Origin: Acidobacteriota bacterium | GTDB lineage: Bacteria; Acidobacteriota; Thermoanaerobaculia; Multivoradales; Multivoraceae | Reading direction: 5' to 3' | Assembly: GCA_003388555.1 (NCBI GenBank) | Contig: QQVD01000050.1 | Span: 124,001 to 188,000 of the forward strand | Length of the DNA stretch: 64,000 nt | Shown here: positions 10,355-21,105 of the stretch, piece after piece | How the letters are laid out: every line of letters starts with the position of its first letter | How positions within the stretch are numbered: position 1 is the first letter of the stretch | Made by a program: the position numbers and the translations under genes | Notes under the pieces: model-generated | Told to the model about the DNA's origin: nothing | The model's database searches: none | What the model saw: the letters and a program-made list of their open reading frames with translations, nothing else

Positions 10355-10380
10355 AGGAGAGGTAGGAGTAGGAGAAGGAG
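10355..10380 (+). promoter_or_regulatory. Tandem Shine-Dalgarno-like purine tract upstream of apt
   Basis: aggagaggtaggagtaggagaaggag directly preceding ATG 10381. Confidence 0.6.
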
Positions 10381-10896
10381 ATGAACGACCTCAAGAAGTA
10401 CATCCGGGAAGTGCCCGACTTCCCGAAGCCGGGGATCAACTTCTACGACATCACCACCCTGCTGCAGGACGCGCGGGGACTGCGCGAGACCGTCGACCGG
10501 TTCTGCTGGTGCTTCCTCGACCACCAGGTCGACAAGGTCGTCGGCATGGAGTCGCGCGGCTTCCTCTTCGCCCCGGTGCTCGCCTGCTCCCTGAACGCCG
10601 GCTTCGTGCCGGTGCGCAAGCCGGGCAAGCTGCCGGCGAAGACGGTGCGCCACAGCTACGAGCTGGAGTACGGCAGCGACACCCTGGAGATGCACGAAGA
10701 CGCGATCCGGCCCGGCGAGAGGGTGCTGATCGTCGACGACCTGCTGGCGACCGGCGGCACCGCCGCCGCCACCGTCGAGCTGGTGCGCGGCGTCGGCGGT
10801 GAGATCGCCGGCCTCGGCTTCGTCATCGAGCTCGGCTTCCTGCCCGGCAGGCAGAAGCTCGCCGGGCACGAGGTGGTGTCGCTGATCACCTACTGA
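10381..10896 (+). CDS. apt: Adenine phosphoribosyltransferase
   Basis: [18 protein letters not shown] and PRPP loop [16 protein letters not shown]. Confidence 0.95.
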   Translation: MNDLKKYIREVPDFPKPGINFYDITTLLQDARGLRETVDRFCWCFLDHQVDKVVGMESRGFLFAPVLACSLNAGFVPVRKPGKLPAKTVRHSYELEYGSDTLEMHEDAIRPGERVLIVDDLLATGGTAAATVELVRGVGGEIAGLGFVIELGFLPGRQKLAGHEVVSLITY

Positions 10897-11025
10897 GCTG
10901 GAGGCTGCGCCGCCGCCCGCGGCCCCGCGATCGGCGACTCGTCCCGAGGCTGGGATAGTGTTCGCGGGCGCCTCGCCGGCGCCCCGGCCGCGGCGCAGTC
11001 GGGTCCTCGGCCGCGCACCGATACC

Positions 11026-11102
11026 GCTCCCGTAGCTCAGGTGGATAGAGCGACGGTTTCCTAAACCGTAGGTCGGAGGTTCGAGTCCTCCCGGGGGCAC
11101 CA
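11026..11102 (+). tRNA. tRNA-Arg (anticodon CCT), CCA encoded
   Basis: Acceptor gctcccg/cgggggc, D-arm gctc/gagc, anticodon arm acggt-ttcctaa-accgt, T-arm ggagg-ttcgagt-cctcc, 3' A+CCA. Confidence 0.95.
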
Positions 11103-11409
11103 GCACGTCCAGCGGGACGGCCCGCCAGGCGGTTGCCTGGGGCGCCGCGATGCGGTAGTTTGCCGAGCGCTGGTCTGCGCACCGGGCAGCGCCGTCCAGG
11201 CGCCGCTCGACGACGGGGACGGCTTCGTCCGTAGTGGCGGCGGTCCGACGGCCCCACGGAATCGCAGGTGTGGGGCGGTCGGCACGGACCCGGTCGGCAA
11301 GGCAGGTGCCCAGAGCTCCGAGGCGCGCCGTTTCGCGAATCGATCGCGGAGCCCACGCCTTCGCCGCGCCCCGACGCGGAGCAGGGATCGCGAGAGGAGT
11401 GGATTCGAG

Positions 11410-12120
11410 ATGAGTGGTCTGACACGCCAGGACATGAAGCGCGACGAGGTCCAGGAACAGCTCCTGGTCGGCGTCGAGTGGTTCCGCGAGAACTGGAAGA
11501 AGCTGGTCGCCGCGCTCGTCGCCGTGCTGCTCGCGATCACCGCCTTCTTCGTCGCCCGCATCGTCATGGAGGGGCGCTCCGAGTCGGCCCAGGCGGCGCT
11601 CGGCGCCGCCCTGCGCCTGGTGACGGCGCCGGTGGTCGAGGACGGCGCGACGCCCGACGACCCGCGCGCTCCGAGCTTCGCCGACGCGGCCAGCCGTGAC
11701 GCGAAGGCGGTGGCGGCGCTCGAGGCGGTGGTCGACGACTACGGCTCGAGCGACGCGGCCGATGTGGCGCGCATGGTGATCGCCCAGATCGCGGCGCGCG
11801 GCGGCGACACCGCCAAGGCGCGCGAGATCTGGGAGGCCGCGGCGCGCCAGGGGCGCGGCACAGCCCGCGGCGCGGCGGCACGCGCCAACCTGATCTCTCT
11901 CGACCGTCAGGAGCGGCCCGCCGAGCTCGCCGAGGAGCTGCAGGCAATGGTCGACGAAGGCGAGTCCGAGCTGCCCACCGACGTGCTGCTCTTCGAGCTC
12001 GCCCAGACCCTCGAGGCCGCCGGCCGCCCGGACGAGGCGCAGGAGGTCTACCAGCGGCTGGTCGACGAGTTCCAGACCTCGGCCTTCGCCGCACAGGCCC
12101 GCCAACGCATCCAGAGCTGA
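11410..12120 (+). CDS. YfgM-like tetratricopeptide membrane protein
   Basis: N-terminal TM (LVAALVAVLLAITAFFVARI) followed by TPR-like helices (ADVARMVIAQIAARGGDTAKAREIWEAAA). Confidence 0.75.
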   Translation: MSGLTRQDMKRDEVQEQLLVGVEWFRENWKKLVAALVAVLLAITAFFVARIVMEGRSESAQAALGAALRLVTAPVVEDGATPDDPRAPSFADAASRDAKAVAALEAVVDDYGSSDAADVARMVIAQIAARGGDTAKAREIWEAAARQGRGTARGAAARANLISLDRQERPAELAEELQAMVDEGESELPTDVLLFELAQTLEAAGRPDEAQEVYQRLVDEFQTSAFAAQARQRIQS

Positions 12121-13409
12121 TGCGGCCCGGCCAGCTGCTCGACCGCCTACGGCGGGGCGACGAGCTGACGCCCGGCGAGATCGCCGCGGTGGTGCGCGGC
12201 GCGGTGTCGGGCGAGTGGAGCGAGGCGCAGATCGGCGCCTTCCTGATGGCGGTCGCGATCCGCGAGCTCGACGTCGCGGGGTCGTCGGCCCTCACCGAGG
12301 CGATGCTGCACTCGGGCGACGTCTGGCGACTCGGCGACGAGTTCCCCTCGCTGGTCGACAAGCACTCGACCGGCGGGGTCGGCGACAAGACCTCGCTGAT
12401 CATCGCGCCGCTGCTCGCCGCCTGCGGGGTGCCGGTGGTGATGCTGACCGGCCGCGCGCTCGGCCACACCGGCGGCACCGCCGACAAGCTGGAGTCGATT
12501 CCGGGCCTGCGACTCGAGGTGGACCGCCAGCGCTGCGCCGAGCTGGTCGGCGACCTCGGCGTCGCGATCGGTGTGGCCACTCGCGGCATCGCCCCCGCCG
12601 ACAAGATCTTCTACCGCCTGCGCGACCTCACCGGAACGGTGCCCTCGCTCAGCCTGGTCACTGCCAGCATCCTGTCGAAGAAGTTGGCGACCGGCGCCCG
12701 CGGCATCGTCTTCGACGTCAAGACCGGCAACGGGGCGATCTTCCCCGACCTCGCGGTGGGACGCAGCCTGGCGCGGCGCATGGTCGGAGTCTGCGAGGAG
12801 CTGGGCTGCGCCGCCTCGGCGGTGATCAGCGACATGAGCCAGCCGCTGGGCAGCTGGTCGGGCCTCGCGTCCGAGGTCAACGAGAGTCTCGAGGTGCTCG
12901 GCGGCGGTGGCGAGGAGCGCCTGCGGGAGCTCTGCCTGGTGCTGGCCGAGGAGGCGGCGGCGCGGGTCGGCATGGCGGTCGACAGACAGCGGCTGGTGAC
13001 GGCGCTCGACGACGGCTCGGCCCGCCGGCGCTTCGTCGACTGGGCGGCGGCCCAGGGCGCCGAGGCGGGCTGGGACGAGCACCCGCTGCCGCTGGCCCCG
13101 CACCAGCAGACGCTGCGGGCGTCGCGGGCCGGAGCGGTGGCGGCGATCGCCACCCGCGAGCTCGGTTGGATCCTCGCTGAGGCCGCTGCCGGCGACGGGG
13201 CGTCCGGGGCGAGCCTCGACGCCGGAGTCGCCCTGCGGCTCGAGACGCGGCTGGGCGACCGGGTCGACGAGGGCGACGAGCTGGCACGCCTCTACCTGCG
13301 GCGGCCCGACGACGAGCTCGTCGAGCGAGCCAGGCGCTGCTTCGAGGTCGCCGAGGCGGCGGCACCGCCGCCGCTGGTGCACGAGCGCGTGCCCGAAGAG
13401 GTTCCGTAA
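12120..13409 (+). CDS. Thymidine / pyrimidine-nucleoside phosphorylase
   Basis: VDKHSTGGVGDKTSLIIAPLLAACGVPVVMLTGRALGHTGGTADKLESIPG, FDVKTGNGAI. Confidence 0.94.
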   Translation: MRPGQLLDRLRRGDELTPGEIAAVVRGAVSGEWSEAQIGAFLMAVAIRELDVAGSSALTEAMLHSGDVWRLGDEFPSLVDKHSTGGVGDKTSLIIAPLLAACGVPVVMLTGRALGHTGGTADKLESIPGLRLEVDRQRCAELVGDLGVAIGVATRGIAPADKIFYRLRDLTGTVPSLSLVTASILSKKLATGARGIVFDVKTGNGAIFPDLAVGRSLARRMVGVCEELGCAASAVISDMSQPLGSWSGLASEVNESLEVLGGGGEERLRELCLVLAEEAAARVGMAVDRQRLVTALDDGSARRRFVDWAAAQGAEAGWDEHPLPLAPHQQTLRASRAGAVAAIATRELGWILAEAAAGDGASGASLDAGVALRLETRLGDRVDEGDELARLYLRRPDDELVERARRCFEVAEAAAPPPLVHERVPEEVP

Positions 13410-13422
13410 GATCCGTGCTCCC

Positions 13423-14763
13423 GTGAACGCCGCCATCTGCGCCGTCGGCTCCGAGCTGCTGGGGACCGATCGCCTCGACACCAACTCGCTCGAGATCACC
13501 CGTCTGCTGCGCCGCTTCGGCGTGCAGACGGTGGTGAAGTCGTGCGTCGGCGACGACGAGCGGGCGATCGAGCGCACCCTCGACGCGCTCGCTGCCCAGG
13601 CCGAGCTGGTGGTGATCACCGGTGGCCTCGGGCCCACCGCCGACGACCGCACCCGCACCGCGGTGGCGACGCTGTGCGGGCTGGCGCTGCACCACGACGA
13701 CCTACTGCTGGCCGAGATCGAGGCCAAGTACCGCCGCATGCAGCGGCCGATGCCACAGGTCAACCGGCGTCAGGCGCAGCGCATCGACGGCGCCGAGGTG
13801 CTGCGCAACGACTGGGGCACGGCGCCGGGGCAGCGGGTCGACTGGCGGCGGGCGGACGGGCGGCAGGTCACCTTCTTCCTCTATCCGGGAGTGCCGCGTG
13901 AGCTGCTGCGCATGCTGCCCGAGTCGCTGGAGCCGTGGCTGCGCGGGCGGCTGGGCGAGCCCACCGCCCAGGTGCGCGTCGAGGCGCGGGTGGCGTGCGT
14001 TCCCGAGTCGGCGGTGGAGGAGCGCATCGCGCCGCTCTACGAGGTCTACGGCGCCGACCGGATCGCCGTGCTGGCGCGGCCGGCCGACCTGCGGGTGCGG
14101 GTCGAGCCGCCGCGGTCCGAGACCGGAGACGAGAGTCTCGCCACGAAGCAGGCCGTGGCGCGACTGCACGAGGTCCTCGCCGACACCCTCTACTCGGTGC
14201 GGATCGAGGCCGACGGGGCCCTCGATCTGCCGGCGGCGCAGCGCGGCGGCGATCTCGAGGAGGTGGTCGGCGACCTGCTCGTCGAGCGCCGCCTGCGCAT
14301 CTCCGTCGCCGAGTCCTGCACCGGCGGCCTGCTCGGTCAGCGCCTCACCGCGGTGGCCGGCAGCAGCGCCTACTTCGAAGGCGGGGCGTTGACCTACTCG
14401 AACCGGCTCAAGCAGCAGATGCTGGGAGTCGACGCCGCGGTCCTGGAGCGTCACGGTGCGGTCAGCGAGGAGGTGGCGCGGGCGATGGCAGGCGGCGCCG
14501 CCGACGTCTTCGCCACCGGGCTGGCGCTGGCGATCACCGGCGTCGCGGGTCCGGGCGGTGGCAGCGAAGAGAAGCCGGTCGGCACGGTGCACCTGGCCCT
14601 GGCGACGCCGGAGGGCACCTGGCATCAGCGCCACCGCTTCCCCGGCGAGCGGGCGAGGGTGCGCTGGCAGGCCACCCAGGTGGCGCTCGACATGGTGCGT
14701 CGCTGGGCCCACGGCCTGCCCGAGACCCCGAGCTGGTGGCCGGTGACTGGAGTCGACGCATGA
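13423..14763 (+). CDS. cinA: CinA family protein (molybdopterin-binding + nicotinamide-nucleotide amidase domains)
   Basis: ICAVGSELL, ITGGLGPTADDRT; C-terminal AESCTGGLLGQRLTAVAGSSAYFEGG and ITGVAGPGGGSEEKPVGTV. Confidence 0.94.
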   Translation: MNAAICAVGSELLGTDRLDTNSLEITRLLRRFGVQTVVKSCVGDDERAIERTLDALAAQAELVVITGGLGPTADDRTRTAVATLCGLALHHDDLLLAEIEAKYRRMQRPMPQVNRRQAQRIDGAEVLRNDWGTAPGQRVDWRRADGRQVTFFLYPGVPRELLRMLPESLEPWLRGRLGEPTAQVRVEARVACVPESAVEERIAPLYEVYGADRIAVLARPADLRVRVEPPRSETGDESLATKQAVARLHEVLADTLYSVRIEADGALDLPAAQRGGDLEEVVGDLLVERRLRISVAESCTGGLLGQRLTAVAGSSAYFEGGALTYSNRLKQQMLGVDAAVLERHGAVSEEVARAMAGGAADVFATGLALAITGVAGPGGGSEEKPVGTVHLALATPEGTWHQRHRFPGERARVRWQATQVALDMVRRWAHGLPETPSWWPVTGVDA

Positions 14764-15449
14764 GCCCCGAGATCCCCAGCACGGTGCCCGGGGCGGTGCA
14801 CGCGGCGGCGGCCGTGCTCGCCGCCTACCTGCTCGGCTCGGTCTCGTTCAGCTATCTGATCGTGCGTCTGCTGCGCGGGGTCGACATCCGCACCGTCGGC
14901 TCCGGCAACGCCGGCGCCACCAACGTGCTTCGGGTGGCGGGAACGCCGGCCGGGATCTGCGCCCTGGTGCTCGACATCGGCAAGGGGGTGGCGGCGGTCG
15001 TCGTCGCTCGTCTGCTCGACGTCGGTCCGGTGGTCATCGCCGCGGTCGGCGTCGCCGCGGTGCTCGGCCACATGTACCCCGTCTTCTTCGGCCTGCGCGG
15101 CGGCAAGGGAGTGGCGACCGCGGCAGGAACGCTCGGGTCGCTGGCGCCCCTGGCGACGCTCGCGTCGCTGGTGGTCTTCCTCCTGGTGGTGGCCTGGAAG
15201 CGCTACGTCTCCCTCGGCTCGATCGTGGTCGCGGCGACCTGCCCGGCCTTCATGGTGCTGCTGCCGACCCTGCGCGGACGGCCGGTGGCGTGGCCGCTGG
15301 TCGCCGGCGCCGTGGCGATCGGACTGCTGGTGACCTGGAAGCACCGTGCGAACATCGGCCGGTTGCTGCGCGGTGAGGAGAAGCGACTCGGCGAACGCGC
15401 CGAGGTGACGTCGCCGCCGCCCGGAGGCGAAGGAGGGCAGCGAGCTTGA
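14760..15449 (+). CDS. plsY: Acyl-phosphate glycerol-3-phosphate acyltransferase PlsY
   Basis: YLLGSVSFSYL, VGSGNAGATNVLRVAG, GHMYPVFFGLRGGKGVATAAG. Confidence 0.94.
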   Translation: MSPEIPSTVPGAVHAAAAVLAAYLLGSVSFSYLIVRLLRGVDIRTVGSGNAGATNVLRVAGTPAGICALVLDIGKGVAAVVVARLLDVGPVVIAAVGVAAVLGHMYPVFFGLRGGKGVATAAGTLGSLAPLATLASLVVFLLVVAWKRYVSLGSIVVAATCPAFMVLLPTLRGRPVAWPLVAGAVAIGLLVTWKHRANIGRLLRGEEKRLGERAEVTSPPPGGEGGQRA

Positions 15450-16456
15450 AGAGCGAGATCTCGGTACTCGGCGCTGGTTCGTTCGGCACCGCGCTGGCAA
15501 TCCACGCCGCGCGGGCCGGCATCCGGGCGCGACTGTGGGCGCGCTCGGAGGGGCGGGTCCGCGAGCTCTCCGCCGGCGTCGACGAGACCTACCTCTCGGG
15601 CGTCGAGCTGCCCGACGGGGTCGCACCGACCCACGACCTCGCGGTCGCCGCGGAGTGCGAGCTCGCACTCGTCGCGGTTCCCTCGCATGGCTTCCGCGAT
15701 GTCGTGCGGGCCTTCCTGCGCCAGGTGCCGGAGGGACGCCCGCAGATCTTCGTGTCGTTGACCAAGGGAGTCGAGGAGCAGACGCAGGCGCGGATGAGCC
15801 AGGTCTGCTTCGAGGAGGGAGTGCAGTCGGGCCACGACGTGCGCTTCGCGGTGCTCTCGGGACCGAGCTTCGCCGAGGAGCTGGTCGCGGGCACTCCCAC
15901 CGCGGCGGTGATCGCCACCGAGGACCTCGACCTCGCCCACCAGCTGCGCTCGCTGCTCTCGGCCGGCAATCTGCGGCTCTACAGCTCGTCCGACGTGGTC
16001 GGAGTCGAGATCGCCGGCGCCGCCAAGAACGTCGTCGCGATCGCCGCCGGCGCCGCCGCCGGGCTCGGCTTCGGCCAGAACACCCTGGCCGCCCTGATGA
16101 CCCGCGGCCTGCACGAGGTCAGCCGGCTCGGCGCCGCCTGCGGCGGCCGTCGGCGCACCTTCTCCGGTCTCGCCGGCATGGGCGACCTGGTGCTCACCTG
16201 CACCGGCGCCCTGTCGCGCAACCGCCGCACCGGCGTCGAGCTGGCGCGCGGGCGCAAGCTGGAGGAGATCCAGGCCGAGCTCGGCATGGTGGCCGAGGGG
16301 GTCAAGAACTGCCGCTCTCTCGCCGCGCTGGCCCACCAGCGGGGCATCGAGATGCCGATCACCGAGCAGATGGTCGAGGTGCTCTACGGCGGCAAGCACC
16401 CGCGTACGGCGGTCGAGGAGCTCATGAGCCGCGACCTCAAGCACGAGAACGAGTGA
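15446..16456 (+). CDS. gpsA: NAD(P)H-dependent glycerol-3-phosphate dehydrogenase
   Basis: [60 protein letters not shown] start in TTGA overlap. Confidence 0.95.
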   Translation: MKSEISVLGAGSFGTALAIHAARAGIRARLWARSEGRVRELSAGVDETYLSGVELPDGVAPTHDLAVAAECELALVAVPSHGFRDVVRAFLRQVPEGRPQIFVSLTKGVEEQTQARMSQVCFEEGVQSGHDVRFAVLSGPSFAEELVAGTPTAAVIATEDLDLAHQLRSLLSAGNLRLYSSSDVVGVEIAGAAKNVVAIAAGAAAGLGFGQNTLAALMTRGLHEVSRLGAACGGRRRTFSGLAGMGDLVLTCTGALSRNRRTGVELARGRKLEEIQAELGMVAEGVKNCRSLAALAHQRGIEMPITEQMVEVLYGGKHPRTAVEELMSRDLKHENE

Positions 16457-16544
16457 GCCGGAGCGGGCCGTTGCGGGCCCGGTCGCGAGCGGGGGAGGGT
16501 CGGATATCCTGCCGCCTCGCGCCGCGCTCGCGAGGGAGTCGCCG

Positions 16545-18137
<1,593 letters not shown>

Positions 18138-18159
18138 GCGCGGCGTCCTGGCCGCACCC

Positions 18160-19278
18160 TCACTTCGAGGCGGCGGCGGGCTGCTGCGGCGTCGGGCTGG
18201 TCTCGGGGCTCGCCGGCACCAGGGTGGTCAGGCTGATCGGCGCGATGCGATCGGGGTTCTTGCGCAGCAGCTTGGCCAGCCGCCTGCCGATCTCGCGCTC
18301 CGCCTTCGCCGACTTCTGGGCATCCGTCTTCTGAGCCTCGTTGAGCGGGGTCCAGCCGCCGGCGAGCATGTTGTGGCCGCCGCCCTTACCCTTGCGCCCG
18401 ACCAGGCGGCGCATGTGCTTGGAGGCGTCGGCCCTGGGGTTGGTGGTGCGGATCGACAGGTAGATCCGCTCCTCGTGCACGCCGGTGCACAGCGACCAGG
18501 TCTTGCCCTCGAGGCGCAGCATCAGGTCGGCGAGCTCGGGCACGATGTCGGGCTGCTGCACCGGCCCGAGATGCGAGAGGATCAGGGAGTCGACGGTCGA
18601 CAGGCTGCCCAGCGCCGTGGCGAGGCTGGCGAAGTAGTGCTGCGGCAGCCGCGGGTTGCGGATCTTGCCCAGCGCCCGCTTGTCCGCCCGGCTCAGGAAG
18701 TACTCGTAGATCTGCCGGTCGGGGCCCGGCGACTCGCGCGAGAAGTCGAGCGTCTCCGAGCGGATGGCGTAGACCACCGCGGTGGCGTTGCGGCGCGACA
18801 CCTGCAGCTCCGAGGCGAGCAGGTACTCGGCGGCGATGCTGGCGGTGGCGCCGTACTCGGTGCGGATGTCGGCCAGCGGCACGTCGGAGGTCTGCTTGCG
18901 TTTCGGATGGTGGTCGAGCACCAGGTCGGGGACGATCTCGGGCGGCAGCCGGTTGTTGCCGGTCTGAGCCTGGCAGTCGACCAGCGCGAAGTGACGGTAG
19001 TTCTCGAAGCGGATGTGGCGCACCCGGCTCAGCTTGAGGTTCAGGTGCCGCATCATCGCCTGGTTCTCGGCCCGGCCGACGATGCCCCCATAGGCCGCGG
19101 TGACGCGCTGCTTGAAGCGGCGCCGCAGCACCTTGGCGAGCAGCGTCGCCGAGGCCAGCGAGTCGGGGTCCGGGTTGTCGTGGGTGAGCACGAGCCAGCG
19201 GCCCGGTGGCTGCTGCGCGATCCGCTCCTCGAGCTTGCGCAGGACTTCGTGGGTCTGTTCGGAGATCAGGCTGGGCAC
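18160..19278 (-). CDS. DHH/DHHA1 family phosphoesterase (NrnA-like)
   Basis: LTHDNPDPDSLASA, VDCQAQTGNN, LDHHPKRK, C-terminal GKGGGHNMLAGG. Confidence 0.85.
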   Translation of the reverse strand: MPSLISEQTHEVLRKLEERIAQQPPGRWLVLTHDNPDPDSLASATLLAKVLRRRFKQRVTAAYGGIVGRAENQAMMRHLNLKLSRVRHIRFENYRHFALVDCQAQTGNNRLPPEIVPDLVLDHHPKRKQTSDVPLADIRTEYGATASIAAEYLLASELQVSRRNATAVVYAIRSETLDFSRESPGPDRQIYEYFLSRADKRALGKIRNPRLPQHYFASLATALGSLSTVDSLILSHLGPVQQPDIVPELADLMLRLEGKTWSLCTGVHEERIYLSIRTTNPRADASKHMRRLVGRKGKGGGHNMLAGGWTPLNEAQKTDAQKSAKAEREIGRRLAKLLRKNPDRIAPISLTTLVPASPETSPTPQQPAAASK

Positions 19279-19387
19279 GCGTTCCCCGTCGCGGTGGATC
19301 GAGAGAGTCAGGGGGCGGAGGCAGTCGGAGACGAAAGGCGGATTCTAGCGATCCGATAGAGTCGCCGCGCCTCGCGAGCCGACGATC

Positions 19388-20251
19388 GTGGCTCGGAGCG
19401 TGCCGAGACCCAGCTTCATGATCTCCGAGCTCTTCTCCGTCGGGCCGATCAGCATCTCGCCGTTCGGCCTGCTGCTGGTGCTCGCCCTGTTCAGCGCCTT
19501 CGCGCAGCTGCGCTGGGGCATGCGCCGTCTCGGCATCGGCGACGACGACGCCGCGACCAGTCTGCTCCTCGCCGCCGCCGTCGGCGGCATCGTCGGCGGC
19601 AAGCTCTACTACGCGCTGCTCTACCAGGACCTCTCGCTGGTCCTGCAGCGTGCCGGCATCGTCTTCTACGGCAGCCTGATCGGTGGCGCCCTGGCGGTGT
19701 CGTGGATGATCGTGCGCCGCGGCCTGCCGTACGCCCGCACCGCCGACGCGGTGGCGCCGGCTGTGGCGCTCGGCTATGCGGTGGGTCGCATCGGCTGTCT
19801 GCTGGTGGGCGACGACTACGGTCGGCCCACCGAGCTGCCCTGGGGCATGACCTTCCCCGAGGGGCCGATCCCGACCACCGCCAGCGCCCTGCAGAGCCAG
19901 TTCGGGGTCGAGGTGCCGCCGGGGTACGGGCCGCTCGATCAGGTACCGGTGCACCCGACGCAGATCTACGAGACGCTGTCGATCGGTCTGCTCTGGCTGC
20001 TGGCGCGCCGCTGGACCCGTCGCGACCGCCGCGCCGGCGAGCTGGCCCTGATCGTCTTCGCGGCGATGGCGATCGAGCGTTTCCTGATCGAGTTCCTGCG
20101 CGCCAAGGACGATCGCTTCCTCGCCGGTCTCACCGTGGCGCAGGCGATCAGCCTCGCGATCCTGCTTCTGGTGGTGGTGCTGTGGACCCGTCTGCCACCG
20201 CGCTCCGCCGACCGGGGGGAAGCGAGCCGCTCGCCGGCGCGCGGGGGTTGA
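19388..20251 (+). CDS. Prolipoprotein diacylglyceryl transferase (Lgt)-family protein
   Basis: ISISPFGLLLVLAL, GRIGCLLVGDDYGRPTELPWGMTFPEG, VHPTQIYE, RFLIEFLRAKD; polytopic. Confidence 0.85.
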   Translation: MARSVPRPSFMISELFSVGPISISPFGLLLVLALFSAFAQLRWGMRRLGIGDDDAATSLLLAAAVGGIVGGKLYYALLYQDLSLVLQRAGIVFYGSLIGGALAVSWMIVRRGLPYARTADAVAPAVALGYAVGRIGCLLVGDDYGRPTELPWGMTFPEGPIPTTASALQSQFGVEVPPGYGPLDQVPVHPTQIYETLSIGLLWLLARRWTRRDRRAGELALIVFAAMAIERFLIEFLRAKDDRFLAGLTVAQAISLAILLLVVVLWTRLPPRSADRGEASRSPARGG

Positions 20252-21105
20252 GCGCGGTGGGCGCCGCCAGCGGCGGACGACCGGTACCGCGCGCGTTCAC
20301 CGTCGCCGGCTCCGACAGCGGCGGCGGCGCTGGAATGCAGGCCGACCTCAAGACGTTCGTCGCGATGGGCGTCTACGGCGCCAGCGTGGTCACCGCGATC
20401 ACCGCCCAGAACGGGTCGGGGGTGCACGAGACGCTGAGCCTGCCGCCGGAAAGCGTGGCTGCGCAGCTGCGCGCGGTGCTCGCCGACGGGCTGTGCGACG
20501 CCGGCAAGGTGGGCATGCTCGGCAACGCCCCGACGGTGCGTGCGGTGGCCGACGAGCTGCGCCGGGTCGCGCCCTTCCCGCTGGTGGTCGATCCGGTGGT
20601 GCAGAGCAGCTCCGGGGCCCGGCTGCTCGACGACGGAGGAGTGCAGGCCCTGCTGGAGGAGCTCTTGCCGCGAACCACCCTGCTGACCCCGAACCTGGAC
20701 GAGCTGGCCGTGCTCACCCGGCGCGATCGCGAGGCGCTGGAGGCGCCACGCGAGCGCATCGCCGCCGCCGAGCAGCTGATCGGCGCCGGCGCCTCGGCGG
20801 TGCTGGTCAAGGGCGGCCACGCGGCGACGAGCGGCGGCGACGACGCCCGGGTCCTCGACCTGCTGCACGACGGCGCCCGCACCCACCGCCTCGAGAACCC
20901 GAGGATCGACACCCGGCACACCCACGGCACCGGCTGCGTGCTCTCGGCGGCGATCGCCGCCGGCCTCGCCCTCGGCCTGCCTCTGCTCGCCGCGGTGGAG
21001 AGGGGGCGCGCCCACCTGCAGGCGGCGCTGCGCCTGGCGGTGCCCATCGGTCCCGGAGTCTCACCCGTCAACCACGCGCTGGCGCGTTGGGGAGGTGCCC
21101 GATGA
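20248..21105 (+). CDS. thiD: Hydroxymethylpyrimidine/phosphomethylpyrimidine kinase
   Basis: FTVAGSDSGGGAGMQADLKTFVAMGVYGASVVTAITAQN, VDPVVQSSSG, TRHTHGTGCVLSAAIAAGLA. TTG start in TTGA overlap with lgt stop (GTG 20257 possible). Confidence 0.93.
   Translation: MSAVGAASGGRPVPRAFTVAGSDSGGGAGMQADLKTFVAMGVYGASVVTAITAQNGSGVHETLSLPPESVAAQLRAVLADGLCDAGKVGMLGNAPTVRAVADELRRVAPFPLVVDPVVQSSSGARLLDDGGVQALLEELLPRTTLLTPNLDELAVLTRRDREALEAPRERIAAAEQLIGAGASAVLVKGGHAATSGGDDARVLDLLHDGARTHRLENPRIDTRHTHGTGCVLSAAIAAGLALGLPLLAAVERGRAHLQAALRLAVPIGPGVSPVNHALARWGGAR

Noticed and set aside
11026-11409. tRNA-Arg as a possible integration site for a mobile element
   Set aside because: No integrase, no direct repeat of the tRNA 3' end, and housekeeping genes on both sides.
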